DNA of 64,000 bases from Mercurialis annua (GCF_937616625.2 NC_065571.1:8930501-8994500); one strand, 5' to 3'; numbered from the stretch's first letter, positions 13,836 to 27,130 are shown. Numbers and translations: made by a program. Notes: generated by a model not told the origin, from the sequence alone.

Positions 13836-13850
13836 GTATATATATATATT
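13836..13850 (-). promoter_or_regulatory. Possible TATA region of the CASP-like gene
   Basis: An alternating TATATATATA stretch about 70-80 bases upstream of the start codon on the minus strand. In DNA this AT-rich the signal is weak. Confidence 0.3.
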
Positions 13851-14281
13851 GGAGGAGCTTAGTGGGAAATGTGAGAATTAGTGGGTTTTGCTTTTTCTTA
13901 ATTTTGCTAGTTTTCAAATCATTGCATTATTTGTTTGGGATTATACATTGGATTAGACATTATTGATTTCACATGCTATTTTTTTATTTTTGTTTTGGGC
14001 ATTTTACTAGAATAATATTTGATGTTTAATCAAATTTATGAATTAATTATGTTTTTCTAATTTTATATTTATTTTTATAATTTTTAATGTTCAATGAGCA
14101 AAAACTAATGTAGCAAATTAGAGTTGAATAAAATGTCAACATCTAACTCACAACAAATGACACATAAATAAAATCTATTTGAAAAAGAAAATGCATGAAC
14201 TTGTACGGTTATAGTGATTTTAATTTAAATTATATACACAAGAATAAGCTTTTTGAATAAAACTAGTATTTAGTAAGTATG

Positions 14282-14392
14282 GTACCAATGAGTTATATAT
14301 CAAATGGTATAAGCGCTAAGGAGCAAACTGCTAGATCACAGGTTCGTTTCCTCCCACAAGCGCTCCCCCCCTTCCAAATTATCAAAAAAAAA
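14282..14392 (+). mobile_element. SINE, 111 bp, with perfect 17-bp target duplication
   Basis: tRNA-like promoter blocks are visible: an A-box-like ATCAAATGGTATAAGC and a B-box-like GGTTCGTTTCC about 40 bases later. The tail is an A-run. The flanks AGTATTTAGTAAGTATG at 14265-14281 and 14393-14409 are identical, which is the mark of LINE-driven insertion. It is non-coding. Confidence 0.8.
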
Positions 14393-15131
14393 AGTATTTA
14401 GTAAGTATGATCACTAGTTATTGTTTAAAATTTCGTATTTTGCTTTAATTTTTTAGTTGTTTTATTTGCCATAATTTTTATTTTATTTATTTATCTTTCA
14501 AAAACAAAATTACTTATACTACTTTGTGTATAAAAATAATTAAAAGTGTCAAAAACCGGTCAATTTATCTTTCTTTTTCTCAAAATCAATTTGAACTAAA
14601 ATCAAATTACTTCATTATTTTTTTCCACTAAACTTAACCATCTCAACTCTTATTTACTTCCCCAATGATTAAACCAACAATATTCATATAAATTCTTGCC
14701 ACGTCTTACTTTCATTTTCATAAACATTCACCATGTCAGCATGACATAAGCAATTCATAGTGGTAAAGTTACAAACTTCATCATCAAAGGAGCTTACAAG
14801 AAATACATGAGCAATGATGGCTCTAGGAAAATAAAACTTCAACTAAAATTCTTTTACCTAATCAAGCACAAAATATTTGTACTTATTATGGAGTTTAATT
14901 AGTCATGGTAAACTTACAAAATGACCCCTCCAAAGAATAAATAATTACAATCTCGTCCTCTCTTTTCTCTTATGAAATGCTATTGATTCATGCCCCTTAC
15001 CTAAAATGGAGCAGACTCTCCATCTCTCTCATTTTACAGTTTTGACAACATTAATTCACATTCCTCTATACCTAAGAAGTGACTTTTTAATTTGTTTCCT
15101 CCTGAGTTAGGAAGAAAAACAGCTTTTCTTA

Positions 15132-18100
15132 TCAGAATTCTGCACTCCATAATGCATTCTCACCTTCACCGCAACGTCGGTGAACTTCCTTGATTCTCTC
15201 GACAGATTTGCAGATCCCGCTACAGCTCCAGTCAAATGATGCAACACAGATGTTGCCTGCCTGAGCCTTCCACTCGCAATCTGTCGAGAAATTTTGCATT
15301 GATAATTTTAGTAATCATCAAAGTATTGCATTAAAAGGCAGATAAGACTTCAGATAGATATATTTAAGCAATTAACAAATGAAGCGAAAATATTTTGTAC
15401 AGAGTTATGATGTATGAAATATACCTGGTGGAGTACCACAACATAGTCTTCTGTCGTCGATATGCTCTGCATCTAATCCAATAAACCACGACCCCAGTGA
15501 AACATCTTCATTGACATACTTGTGAAGCATGTGCCTGGATATTATATTCAAACATAATAAGTTTTGGAATCAAAAGAATGTGTAAATCATCTTTCAGCAT
15601 ATACAGAAACTCACTGGTTGATTGATATGTAAGTAGCCAAATCATTTGAAATTGCATACAGCTGTCCTGTTGCATGACGGAAATACTTATTTCCTTCCTC
15701 CCCAAACTTCCAATACTCGGGTTCATGGTATTTCACTCCTCTATTCATGATTAGACAGAAAAATGTTATAAAATCTATTTTTTTCTACATTTAACTGAAG
15801 GAGCGCCTTAAAGTACAGTTCACTTACTTTTGAGCAAGGACAGGACCAGATTTCATACATCCTATGTAAACCCTGGGGTTTGACCGATGCCTAGCTAATG
15901 TTGTTCCAAGTGTTGCTGCAAAAAAATGTTTGATATTACCTCACAATTCAAAAAGAAAGCCATAAGCTTTAACCTCAAAGATAAAACATCGTCTGCTTTC
16001 ATGCAGACTGACAAATTTTCAGCTATAGCGCTCGTGTTCTCAAATTAAGAAAGTACTGGAACAAACTTTGAGACTTATAGATTTAAATATTTGGTTGCAT
16101 GCATAGATTTATTCTTATACAAAGATATCATACGGGTCTACCTATATTTACATGCACATCGTCGTCGACTTTGACATAGAAATCCGCATCCCACAGAGCA
16201 ACAGCAGTGGCAAAGTATGTCTTTGTTTTTGCAGACAATTCAAGGTAACCCTCAACATGTTCCTGCTCATTTAAATAATCGATAAACCATCATTCTGTTG
16301 TTTTCCCTAAAATAATCATATTATCTTCCTATGTAGTCAATGTTATTGGTCAAAATTTGTAGAAATTGTAGAAAATAAACAGTCACAGACAGAAAGCACT
16401 ACCAGCCTCATGAAGTCACCATGCTTCTTGTCTTCTGCTTCAATAGCTCTATCAAGGATGCCGCCAGCTGTAGCACTGGTAATCAATTCACCGGTAAACG
16501 GAAAGGGATTGAATCAGATTCTTTCTTTAATAAAATATTTGGTTTCAAGATCAAGAAAACCATGTATAAATGCCTTTAAAAACTAAAGTAAGGTCATACA
16601 ATTCTTTTTTTCCTTGAGATGAAGGTCATACAATTAGATGTGCATAAACAAGAAAAGCTCTCGTATTCTATCTGCAATGCCTTCTATGAAAAATAATTAA
16701 TTACAAAGCTGATTAATGATCTACTAACTTTAACAGATAAAGAGACGGGAACATGATAAAAAACATGGTTACTAGGATCACACCGGGGAAATCTATATGC
16801 CATCAGATTCCACCTCACAGCTGGTCACAACTTGTGAACTCTGCTTGGCTAAGACACGTGTTAGCTCGTGAAATCTGATGAGATTCCATTATTTAGTGCA
16901 TTCTCTATCTTTTGTTTACTCTTTCTTTAACACGGGATGGGACGGGTCTTACTAACATTTGACAGTACAAATAGGAAGAAGTTTCTTTCAGTAACCCATT
17001 TGCTTATTGACACAATGAAAATAGAAAAATTAGCCTGACCATTTTGGGAATAGTTTGAACATGTCTAGAAGAATATTTAGATACAACATGATTCCTTGGT
17101 TATTACAACACTTGTTTTTACAGAACGTATCTTTCCCCTAGGCTGCATGCTCTTTCCATATCAAATGGATGTCCCTACGTGTTTCATGCTTTATCTCTTA
17201 ACCTATGGTTTATTTTTCCATTTATTATTGAAGTTAAATCTCTGGTACTTTATTACCTGTGGCCTATTACAAAGCGAATTACAATGCCCTTCTCTTCCTC
17301 AAGCTTTTTTCTTTTATCACCTGAATTCATTAGGAGAAAAAAGACATTAAAAGCCGACTACAAACAAGATTTAACACAAGTATTTGACAATCAGTAAACT
17401 ACGCATATACTAACCTTGAGGCATCCAAGAATCGCGAACTGAATCTCTTCGTTTTCTGCTACTAAAAGCAGTATTTATGCCTATAACCATTAAATACTTT
17501 CTTTTCACAGTTGAATCAGTACTTTTTAAATTGTCCGACACTGGAGAACCATTTAGTATAGATTCTTGTGCAGCCCTTGCAGCTGCTAACTCCATCTCCA
17601 AATTTGATATTGTTTTATCCAGAGTTCTGTTGGAAGCAGTCAACGATTAATATCTGCTACTTTCATAGAAAAAAATATATTCAAATCCCAGTATTTCTTA
17701 CTGTATTGCTTGATGTGTCTTCGTGACCTCTCCCATTAAGTCCCTGGATTCATGCTTTACATCTTTCTAACGAGCAAAGAAATGCATGGAAAATACTAAA
17801 TCAGCAGATAGTATTAGTCTAAACACAACTGGAAAAATGTTATTAATTGAGTGGGATGAGAGCTCACAGTTTCTGGGGCACATCCTTCTGAAACTAGCTT
17901 TAACTTTTCAACGTCGAAGCCAGTTGCCCTCGATACATCCTTAACTTCAGGCACATCCCACATTCTATTACCAAAAGTTCATAATCAGTATGAAACACAC
18001 ATACATAGATACATGAAATATAGATAGGTAACCCCCCAAGAAATTATGACTACAAACGCGACCCTGTGGACTAGCTATAGAAAGAGAATCAAAGGCGAGG

Positions 18101-19106
18101 CATCTGTCAGAATCCAACCTTACCCTTAAAAATAAAGACAATCCATATATATCAAGGATACTGAAGAGTTCAACATAAGAGCATAGAGTTATCTGTATTT
18201 TAGGCTCAATATTCAGTTCAAACATTAAGATTATCTTTTACTATGATCCATATCAGTTAAGCACTTCGGCAAGTCTTTGATGTAAAACACAGTAAAAAGA
18301 CAAGTGATTTCAAATGCTCAAGGTATCCTATGTTAAAATAAAGTTTGTGACCGAAACGCCAAATTTCCAACACGTTTTCGAAATGGAAAATATGGATTGA
18401 ATGAAGTGTCCGTACTTATTAGATTAAGGCCAAGGGATCAAGAAAAAAGTTAGAACAATTACAATAAGCATCCCAGCATTTGGTTTGCAAAAGCCAGAAA
18501 GTGCCACTGACATCATTTCTTACATACAAGTGATGCAAAAGATAATAATCATCCCAAGACTTTTTCAGAACTTAGTGCTTGAATTCAGAAAGCAAAGGCA
18601 ACAAGTAATGAAAATTCAATTACATTTGAATTGAATCTAAAGCAAATGAACTTCAGATCTATATCAACTACCAAAGAAAAGAACGTTTTTTTATCAGCAA
18701 TCATGACCCAATCAGACATACTTATAGCTCATCCTCATTAATAATATAAAACTACACTAAAAGCTATAATAATTGAACTCATTTTGACATATTAATTACA
18801 CCTTTACAAGACTTATTCAAATCCATATCTCAATTTTCCCTTCACCATTTCAAACACTATTGTTTTTTCTTTAAATGCAAATTCTTGCACATCACTGGCA
18901 AACATCACCAACAAAATTAGAACTCAAACAAATTCTAAAGAAAAACAACCACTAAAAATTACACTCAAGAAGATAGAAAATATCAGAATTTACCTGTCTG
19001 AAAAAAGCATCCCAGCACAGAAGCAGCCAATACAAAACAAAAGAGTCCATTTCTTAGAAACCACACCCTTTGCAGAATTATCTAACCCTTTACTCTTCCA
19101 ACTCAT
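15132..19106 (-). CDS. Probable beta-1,3-galactosyltransferase, GT31 family, Golgi
   Basis: Type II Golgi glycosyltransferase of the plant B3GALT group (DUF4094 plus Galactosyl_T), expected to transfer galactose from UDP-galactose in beta-1,3 linkage; the true acceptor is not evident. Eleven minus-strand exons: 19106-18994, 17964-17868, 17766-17702, 17626-17415, 17320-17257, 16475-16403, 16262-16142, 15915-15828, 15740-15615, 15534-15425 and 15280-15132. They join to 405 residues. A signal anchor lies at about 20-35. The stem region contains [20 protein letters not shown] (about 93-112). The metal-binding DDD of [11 protein letters not shown] is at 241-243. Conserved [14 protein letters not shown] and a cysteine-rich C-terminus (CCGTPPDCEWKA, ending ENALWSAEF) complete the fold. 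Family length and exon pattern fit well. The 64-base exon 5 is easy to miss, but joins in phase and supplies the conserved [14 protein letters not shown] block. Confidence 0.93.
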
Positions 19107-20499
19107 TGTATTAACCGAACCAAATCTAAAACCTTAAGTCGAACCAAAACCCATCAAAATTCACGAGTCAATAAGCTGAGTTGACTCAAACCCAGATCCA
19201 AATATAGAAACTTTTCAGAACAGAAGAGTTTTCAGAGTGTGTAGAAGGAATTAAATCAGAAGATAATTACAAAAGCACCCACATGGAAATGCAAGTAAAA
19301 GACTGAACTTATTGATCTAAAAGTGTATATAAAGGTAAATTTGTGAGTTGGGGTTTGATTAAAAATTATGTCTTGTAGCTTGTGTCACTGTGTCTGACTG
19401 TGTTTAATTTAGTACTATAAAATGGAGTTTTCAGTTGCAGAGAGATGGTGTAGTTTGTTGAGTTGTAGAGAAGTGAAACGTGTAATAACAGCAGCTTTAG
19501 ACAAGCAATGTGTTTTTTAAGCTGTCAAAGTGTCGATTAACACATATTAATTGTCTTTTACTCTCTTTTTTAAGTTAACATTTTCTTTAAGTAGTTTACT
19601 GTAATGGTTTTTTTAATTTTATTTTTTCAGAAAATATTATTTTAAATAAATTAAAATCACTTTATTAGAAGAATAAAATAGAAGATTATAAATTATAAAT
19701 TTCATTTTTTTAATTTGAAATTTATTTTCATTTGTAGAGTACTCTTTATTTTTTAAAAATTATCAGATATGCTATTATTATTATTTTATTTATTAATACT
19801 GCTATTATAGGTTAGCTACCTACTAGTCACTAGTTTATCTTGTTGACATAATAACCAACTTTGTTTGAGTTGTTGGCAAGTCTTAAAAATACCTATTCAG
19901 GCATCTCTAATTAGATATTTGCTGATGTTGATAACAGCAACTACTGATAATATTAATTTGATTGGCATTATAATTTGAATAATGTGTTAATAAGCAGATG
20001 ATTAGAGTAGCATTAAATGTCTCAAACAATGTTAAATAAGAGTAAGCAAATAAATTACTAACCTTTTTACATTTTTGAATAGTGTATTACGATAGTACCA
20101 TTAATTTAATTTGACTATTTACCCATGAGATTTTTCTTTTAAATCTTTACCCATAGAGTTAAACTAAAAGAATGAAGATAATTTTTGGTATTTCTGCCAT
20201 TAATTTGTTTAATAATTAAAATCGTTAAAAGGCAGAGATTAAATCATTTATAAGGACTATTTCACCTAAAGAAGGAAAGAGGTTACTTTTAGAACTACTG
20301 ATGCTCAATATTTCAATTAGTTCTAAAATTATAGTGATGACTATATTTTTTTTCTATGGACCTATATTAAATTTTATATAATATAATGTTATATAAATTT
20401 ATAATTACTTTTATGAACCTTAATTCATATAAATGATCCCTTTAATATTATCCTTATCCTTATTATTTACCCAGTTCATTATGGGCTGAATATGGTTAA
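19107..20499. other. Intergenic region upstream of the galactosyltransferase gene
   Basis: It contains the 5' leader and probable promoter of the galactosyltransferase (a TATATA-bearing stretch on the minus strand near 19326). Beyond that I see only AT-rich DNA with no recognisable gene. Confidence 0.4.
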
Positions 20500-22790
20500 A
20501 TTTCCATTTAATCGTACAATTTTTTGGAAAAACGGTTTTCGATACTTCGAGTTTCAACGGCTCATACCTCTCTATTGCAACATTGGTATTCGATGTTTTT
20601 ATGTTAAATCAAAACTAACGGCGTGCCCTTCAATTTTATGATTTTTGTTTCACAAAATTTGGTTGAAAACATATAAGAAACGCGAGGGAAGTTGTTGTCC
20701 AAATTACCTTGCTCGGTTCGTCATGATTTGGATAATCGGGATCATTGAATATATTATTTAGATTCAAATTGAGAATTTAAATATCCGGGGAGCTTATTAA
20801 AATATTTGGATCATAAGAAATTACTTTATACATTTTTGGACGAGTAAGTGAATCTAAACGGAATTAAAGAGGAAAATTAAGGAAAAAATTAATTTAAAAT
20901 AAAATAAAAGTCTCGGGATAATAATTTTGAATTTATTATTGATGGAGTAATATTTAAAAAATATTAAAGAAATTAAAAGCTGGAATTAAAATAATTTGCA
21001 ATTAACTATCTAAAAACTTGGCTAAAGTGTAAAAAGGCCCCAATAAACTTTAGGGATTAAATAGACTTTTTTCCATTTGCATATATACCGTACTTATGTG
21101 TTGATAACACATATCAAACTCTCATCTTCCTCACTCCGATGCTTCCGATCACCTCTCTATGCGTTAGGTAAGTAATTTATTAATTTCCTTGACAAATTAA
21201 CTTATAAAAACTAAATAATACTTAATATATATTAATCATTTATTTGATGTTTATTGGAAGAAATTTAGAGTTTATGTGTTGTGTAAGGGGCTAATATGAG
21301 GTTAGAGGACTGTTTATGGCTTGAGTCATATATATGATAAAACTTGTTTTTCTTCAATTGTAAACATGAAATTGTTAATTAAAGTTGAATTTTAATTAAT
21401 TAGGTGTTCTATGGTGAAATAATGTAGTTGATCTTAAGGTTTAAGCTACTGAAATTTAAAGAAATAAATGGTGGAAATTAAAATGAAGAAGTTGATTTTT
21501 GGATTTGAATTTCTTTATAATTTTAATGTTTAATTTAGATTTTTTTTATTTAAATTAGTAATTAAGTGACAAATTAATGATATATGGTGTTTTATTTAGA
21601 TTTTGATAGAATTAGGTAGATGCTGGCCGAAAAATTTCAGGTTAGAATCAGCACCGACACTGGCGGTGCATGGGCTCTACGCCCCACCGGCGGCAGTGGT
21701 GATGGGTCTAGTCCAAAAAATATTTTTATATTTTATTAAAATATTATAAATTATGTCGAGTATTTTTTTGTAACAGGGCTGTATGCTAAACACGGATTGT
21801 GAGATTGAAATTATTTAAGTTTAAACGGTATTTAGATAAATTTCTAAAATCGAATAAAGTGGACGTCGTGCATAATTTGATTTATTGATAATGATATAAA
21901 GTTAGAAATTAAAAGTTAATAAAGTAACTTTGAAAATGGATTTTATGAATTCAGAAAAGTAATAAAATTTTATTATACGAAATTTTAACCAGGAAAATAA
22001 AATGTAAATTAAAATTGTATTGAATCTTGCCGATTGTCTAATTGTGAATGAATTAGGTAAATATGGTGTTTAATTATAGAAATTTGGATTATGGACTATA
22101 TATAGACTAGTTGGATAAAATGTGATGTTTGGATATAGAAATTAGGTTGGAACGATTTAGTTCTGAAATTGAGTTATTTTCGAAATAGAAGACGAATTGA
22201 AAAGAAAAACATAGTTTGAGAAAATAATTAAATGGACAATTATTAGAAATACGTATTATGAGAATAAGCACCGGAAATAAGAATATTAATTAAAAAGTAA
22301 AATAATATATATTGGAATTCATTATTTAAATTATATTTTAGTAGTTGAATCCTACATGACGAGTGTGGAGGCTTCTAAAGAAAAATTATAACGAGTAATA
22401 TTAAAAATAAGCGAGCACTATGAACACACATTATTACATTTCAATATTCGTAAAGTCTAATATTTCAAATATATTATTTGATTTACATATTGCAGTGTTA
22501 TGTGATTACATAATTATATGTTGTTATATATAAATATATTTTATATAATATTTGATTCATGTTGTGCTTAATGTGATCGAGTTGAAATATGTAATGTATT
22601 TAGAGTCAATATTTACAGTACTATCACTATGCATAAGATATAGAAAACGAGTGAGTTGTTTTGGTTGACGTTTATTATCGATGCCAAGCGATTTTACCTT
22701 ATGATGCTTTACTCTCAGGACTCACAAATATTAGCAAATTAATATGAGCCAGCGCGGTGATGTTTAGCTCTCGGGCCATATCTAGTGAAT
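20500..22790 (+). mobile_element. Left part of a decayed long-LTR retrotransposon sequence
   Basis: Non-coding DNA whose right end carries the phrase GCGCGGTGATG...GCTCTCGG, repeated just across the solo LTR at about 25735. It seems to be an older LTR-like sequence split by the 2.93 kb insertion. Boundaries are not determined. Confidence 0.35.
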
Positions 22791-25724
22791 TGTAATAACT
22801 TGAAATTTCGATGTTTAGAAAATAAGCAGTGAATCTCATTTTAAATCGTCAAAATGAGATAAATAAGGAAATAAGCATAAAATTAAATAAAAACGGACCC
22901 GTGTACGTCGACATTGAATTTTTAATAAGAAAAATTTCAATAATAATGTTCCATAAGAAAAATGGAATTTAATTTTTAAAAAGAAAAATTTGAGAAAATT
23001 GGCTAAAAATACACTTTAACTTAAAAATGGAAAATGAGCTTTTAATTCTCGGAAAATAGAAATTGAATAGATTATTGAAGGGAATTAGTGTTTATAAAAA
23101 TAATATTGATAAATTGGTTATCGATAATTATTAAAGTGAAATTTAGATGAAAAAGTGAGAAAAAGGGCATTTTGGCTCAGATTGAAATTTGAGCGTTTTT
23201 GGCCGAAATTGCCAAAATAAATTATCAAAAAAATGGAATTATAAGATGTGAAAAGGATATTATTTATTTAAAATAAATAATACTGACTTTATCAAGTTCG
23301 AACAATTAAGCGATTGATGGATTAAATTGGACGAAAAAAATTAGGAGTTAACATATGAGGAGGTGGCAATCTAAGGGACTAAAGGAGGCTCTTTGCCATA
23401 TATATATATATAAGGCATTTCACTTGATTTAAAGATCAGCAAGCCATTTTCTCAGCTAACAAATTCCATTTCGTCATTTTTCTCCATAAAAGCAACATGT
23501 AAGAAATTTGAAATCGCCATAACTCCTTCGTTTCTCGACAAAATTGCACGATTATCGGGGCCACGGAACGAGGAGGAGAAGCTCTTTCAATATATCCTAA
23601 CACATTGCTCCATAGTTAGGGTTTTCTGAACTTAGTATCGGTTTTGATGTTTAAAGTGGCATTGATGATTGTTAATGATGAAATTGATGTTTCTAATGGG
23701 TAATTGATTGAATAAGCTAAATTTAAATGGTTTGCTTGTGAGCTATGAGGTTTGTTCTATGGCTGGAAATTAGTTTACGTGAGGGTTTGGTGTGTGCGAT
23801 AGGGCTTGAGGAGATGTATGGCTGGCCGGAGGCGTTTAACGCCCGACTTGCTGCACCACCGTGCTGAAGCACGGTGGACCTGTGTTACTACAGCTATGGT
23901 GCGTTTCACCATAGCTGAAGCAGCTCCTCACCTTGCCAAAACATGGAAGGGTATCCATGAAGGAAAAGGATTGAGTTATCCCTTTTTCGAGGTCCTAACA
24001 AGATTAATTTTGATGAAAACGTCAAGCTACGCGAACTAGTTTCGACTTGGATGTGAAATGATTTTTGAAAAAAAAACTTTGGGTTAAGGTTTTATTGAAT
24101 AAAATGACGTTATGTTAAGTATGTATGGGCTATTTTAAGCTTTAAAAACGCTAAGGACATGAGTTTATGATTAAGCGTTTTAAGCTTGAAAACATGAACT
24201 ACAAAGTTGACGTAAAATGCTATGAGTCGAGTTTGATGGTTAAACATATTAAAACCATCAAAGATATCAAAAGGACTTTGATATCAAGATTTAAAGTTAG
24301 ACGAATTTAAGTTATTAAATACGTTATCGACTTTAAAAATACAAATATAGAATTTGAAAGCTAAAGTCGATATTTAAATGATATCAAGTTATAATTGATA
24401 TTTAAATAATATCAAACTGAAAAGTTATATCGAAATCAAAAGATATCAACCTAAAGTTATAACTTAGGTCTATGATTGTTGGTTATACGTTTATAAAATT
24501 TAAATGTATCTAAATTGCAATTGTGAAATAGGTATCGCCGAGCTACGGTTTTGACGGCATTGGCTTGGAGGGTTCGGTCTAGGCTTTAAGATTATGAAGA
24601 TATTGGAATAGCAAGTAGTGAGTATATGTTACTTACTCACATTATCGTAATTAAACTTGTGTTATATACTATATCATTATAAATGTTTGGATTATTGTTT
24701 GTTTTGGATTGCAATTGTTTTGCCTATTTAATAATTGTTTGCAAAATAAATTGTGTACGATCAGAAATAGTTTTGTGATCACAAAGTCTAGTCGGTCTTG
24801 ATGATAAAAAAATAAATCAAAAATAGACTAACTTATGTTGCGTTAGATATTAGGTTGAACTTGGTAAGGAATTATCTCGGGACCTATGTCTAAGAGTTGA
24901 ACTCGGTAGAACTATCTCGGGACTCATATTATATTGTATGGATATAAGCTGATACCAGTTTTTAACTCAGTTGAATTATCCCGGAACTGTATCACTAGGT
25001 ATAAGTTAAACTCGGTCAAATTATCCCGGGATTTTATCTAAAAAGGGACATGAAAATGCAGTACTCTCGCTAAGCCTAGTTAGGAATAAGCATAGGTTAA
25101 GAATAGTCCAAGAATGAGATTTAAATTAAGATAAAAATCAGTCAAATTATTTGTCTAAGTGAATTGATTGAAACCGTTGTGATTGTATACGCGAAAAAGG
25201 TTTTACAAATGAGATTCTATTTTGATAATAGGATAAGTAACGTATAACTCACTCAGCTTAACAGCTGACCCCACCCAATAGTGTTTTTTCAGGTACCTCG
25301 ACCTAGACTTGACTAGAAGTCCGCTTTTTGACCAGAAGTCGCTTTTGCTATATATAGTGTCAACTTCCATGTTCGCTGCAGTAGTATCATGGTCTGACTA
25401 GAGTCGTAGCCTAGCACAACAACATGCTTTATGTTTGTTTATTGTTGTTGTCTTTGTATTTATATTTGTTGGCTACGATATATCCAGAATGGACACAGAG
25501 GTAGTACATGTCTTGTGATCATAAACACTAGTGTATGTCTCTGTACAAAATAACTAGTATATATGTATAAATGTATTTTGGTATAAATGCTTCCGTTTGT
25601 AATGTCTATAAATGTATGATGTTTGCGAAAAAGATTTAGAGACTTTTAGGCTTGCTACGGGTTTCAGAACTAACATTCTCATTCCCTAGCGCTGGTCTCG
25701 GCTCGTGAAAATTGGGTCGTGACA
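22791..25724 (+). mobile_element. 2.93 kb solo LTR (TG...CA) with 5-bp target duplication
   Basis: It begins TGTAATAACTTGAAATTTCG and ends AAAATTGGGTCGTGACA, so the two ends are also weak inverted copies of each other. The 5-base direct repeat TGAAT flanks it at 22786-22790 and 25725-25729, as integrase insertion gives. A TATA run followed by AAGGC lies at about 23400-23415, a plausible LTR promoter. There is no gag or pol, so it looks like a solo LTR left by recombination. Long LTRs with such palindromic TGTnAcgAC...GTnACA ends are, from memory, typical of Tekay/Del-like chromoviruses; that assignment is an inference. A 77-codon open frame at 23806-24039 lies inside and is not considered a gene. 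Confidence 0.65.
24850..25045 (+). repeat. Degenerate tandem subrepeats inside the solo LTR
   Basis: The phrase GTTGAACTCGGTAnAATTATCnCGGGAC recurs four times in varied form, near 24853, 24896, 24965 and 25005, with irregular spacing of about 40-70 bases. Confidence 0.6.
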
Positions 25725-26069
25725 TGAATCAACGCGGTGATGATTTGCTCTCGGCGTTCACTATTGCCAAGCGTATAGATCACATCGGTTGGCTTTACTA
25801 TTGATGTCTACGTGATTAGATTACATTGATAGGTTGCTCTATCGATCCCATGCATTTTGAATATATTGGTTGATTTTGTTAGCAATATCAAAGTGGATAG
25901 ATTACTGACGTGAGCTGTGCTATCGATGTTCAACGGGTGAGATCAAAAACTAATGTTTTTTGATTAAGAGTATAGTTGAGATTTGTTATCAGTGAGTTTA
26001 AATATAAATGGTTTTAAAAATGTTTTCAAAGATTTTTCAATATACATAAAGTAGTCTTCATATAAAATA
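25725..26069 (+). mobile_element. Right part of the older LTR-like sequence
   Basis: It continues the sequence interrupted at 22790: GCGGTGATG...GCTCTCGG and CTATCGAT/TTGCCAAGCG phrases occur on both sides. No coding region. Confidence 0.35.
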
Positions 26070-26712
26070 GAGTTAATTACATATAGAATCATAATCTTTG
26101 CAACAAATTTTAGAAAGAGTTAATTTCTTAAAAAAATGACCAACTTTACACGTTTTTCATTTTAATCACGCCGTTTAAAAATCGCCATTTCATACATGAA
26201 CTTCAATTTTTTCCAAATTCATACACCATTCAAAAATCTGGTGAAAATTGCTGAGCTGGCAACCAGATAATGACATGTCATAACGAACCAATTAGTGACA
26301 CGTCAATAATTTTTGCCGGATTTTCGAACGGTGTATGGATTTGGAAAAAATTGGCAATTGGTGTATGAAAAATGACGATTTTTAAACGGCGTGATTAAAA
26401 TGAGAAAATGTGTAAAGTTTGTGAATTTTTATGACATTATCCTTTTTAAAAATAACATGACCTTTAAAACGTGTTAATCACACCTTTCATTTTTTTCATA
26501 ATTAGCATATGCGATTGTTAATGACATTTTTGCTGATATGGCATGACACGTACTAACCATCGGATGTCCAAGTCCTTAAAATTTCACCGAAAAATATGCC
26601 CATGATGAAATTAAAAGGAAATGAAAGGTGGTGTCTGTCATTGACACGTTTTAAAGGTCATGATATTTTTGGAATTTGTTGCAAAACTCATGATTTTATA
26701 TGTAATTGATGG
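26070..26712. mobile_element. Outer palindromic MITE interrupted by another MITE
   Basis: The left arm (AATTACATATAGAATCATAATCTTTGCAACAAATTT) and right arm (AATTTGTTGCAAAACTCATGATTTTATATGTAATT) are inverted repeats. The rest of the left arm (ACATGACCTTTAAAACGTGTTAATCACACCTTTCAT) resumes only after the inner element, at about 26455. No coding capacity. Confidence 0.65.
26119..26442. mobile_element. Inner palindromic MITE nested in the 26070 element
   Basis: Long inverted arms of about 130 bases: ACTTTACACGTTTTTCATTTTAATCACGCCGTTTAAAAATCG at the left mirrors CGATTTTTAAACGGCGTGATTAAAATGAGAAAATGTGTAAAGT at the right. The exact ends are approximate. Confidence 0.65.
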
Positions 26713-26739
26713 ATTCAAGCATCTCAACGACGTTTAACC

Positions 26740-27130
26740 TGCAAAATAAGGTAGATGGTTGATCAGACGGTTTGTCTGATTAGCTCTCCGATGGTTAAGT
26801 CATTTTAGGCTTAAGGGATAATAAGTGTATTTGGTGTAAATTGTGTATTTTAGGCATGTCTCAACCTTCTTATATAGCAGTAGTGAGTGAATACATTGTA
26901 GAGTATAGATAGGAAAAAGATTCATTTTTAGCATATGAATCCAACTTGTGAGCTTATTTAGGAATAAATCTTCTAAATAGGATTATATTTCTTAAATGGA
27001 AGTATGACTCCGAATAGGAATGTGATTATTATTCTTCTAGAAGATTTGTATCTCCTAGAATCTCCTTTTTTGTTGGTTATAAATTATATTCAGATTTTTT
27101 TGACGAGTCTCGACGTCCGACTCGGAGAGA
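26740..27130 (-). mobile_element. Inverted, diverged copy of the LTR at 432-1020
   Basis: The minus strand matches the LTR's right half: GCATCGGAGAGCTAATC-like core (here at about 26775-26795), the short palindromic GACGGTTTGTC, and the following TATA-containing region. It carries no gene. Confidence 0.55.

Noticed and set aside
17096..17397. Plus-strand open frames of 84 and 72 codons
   Set aside because: They overlap exon 5 and an intron of the galactosyltransferase gene on the other strand and have no protein features.
23806..24039. 77-codon open frame with a basic start
   Set aside because: It lies within the non-coding solo LTR and resembles no known protein.
24850..25045. CRISPR-like array
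   Set aside because: The units are degenerate, unevenly spaced and inside an LTR of a plant genome.
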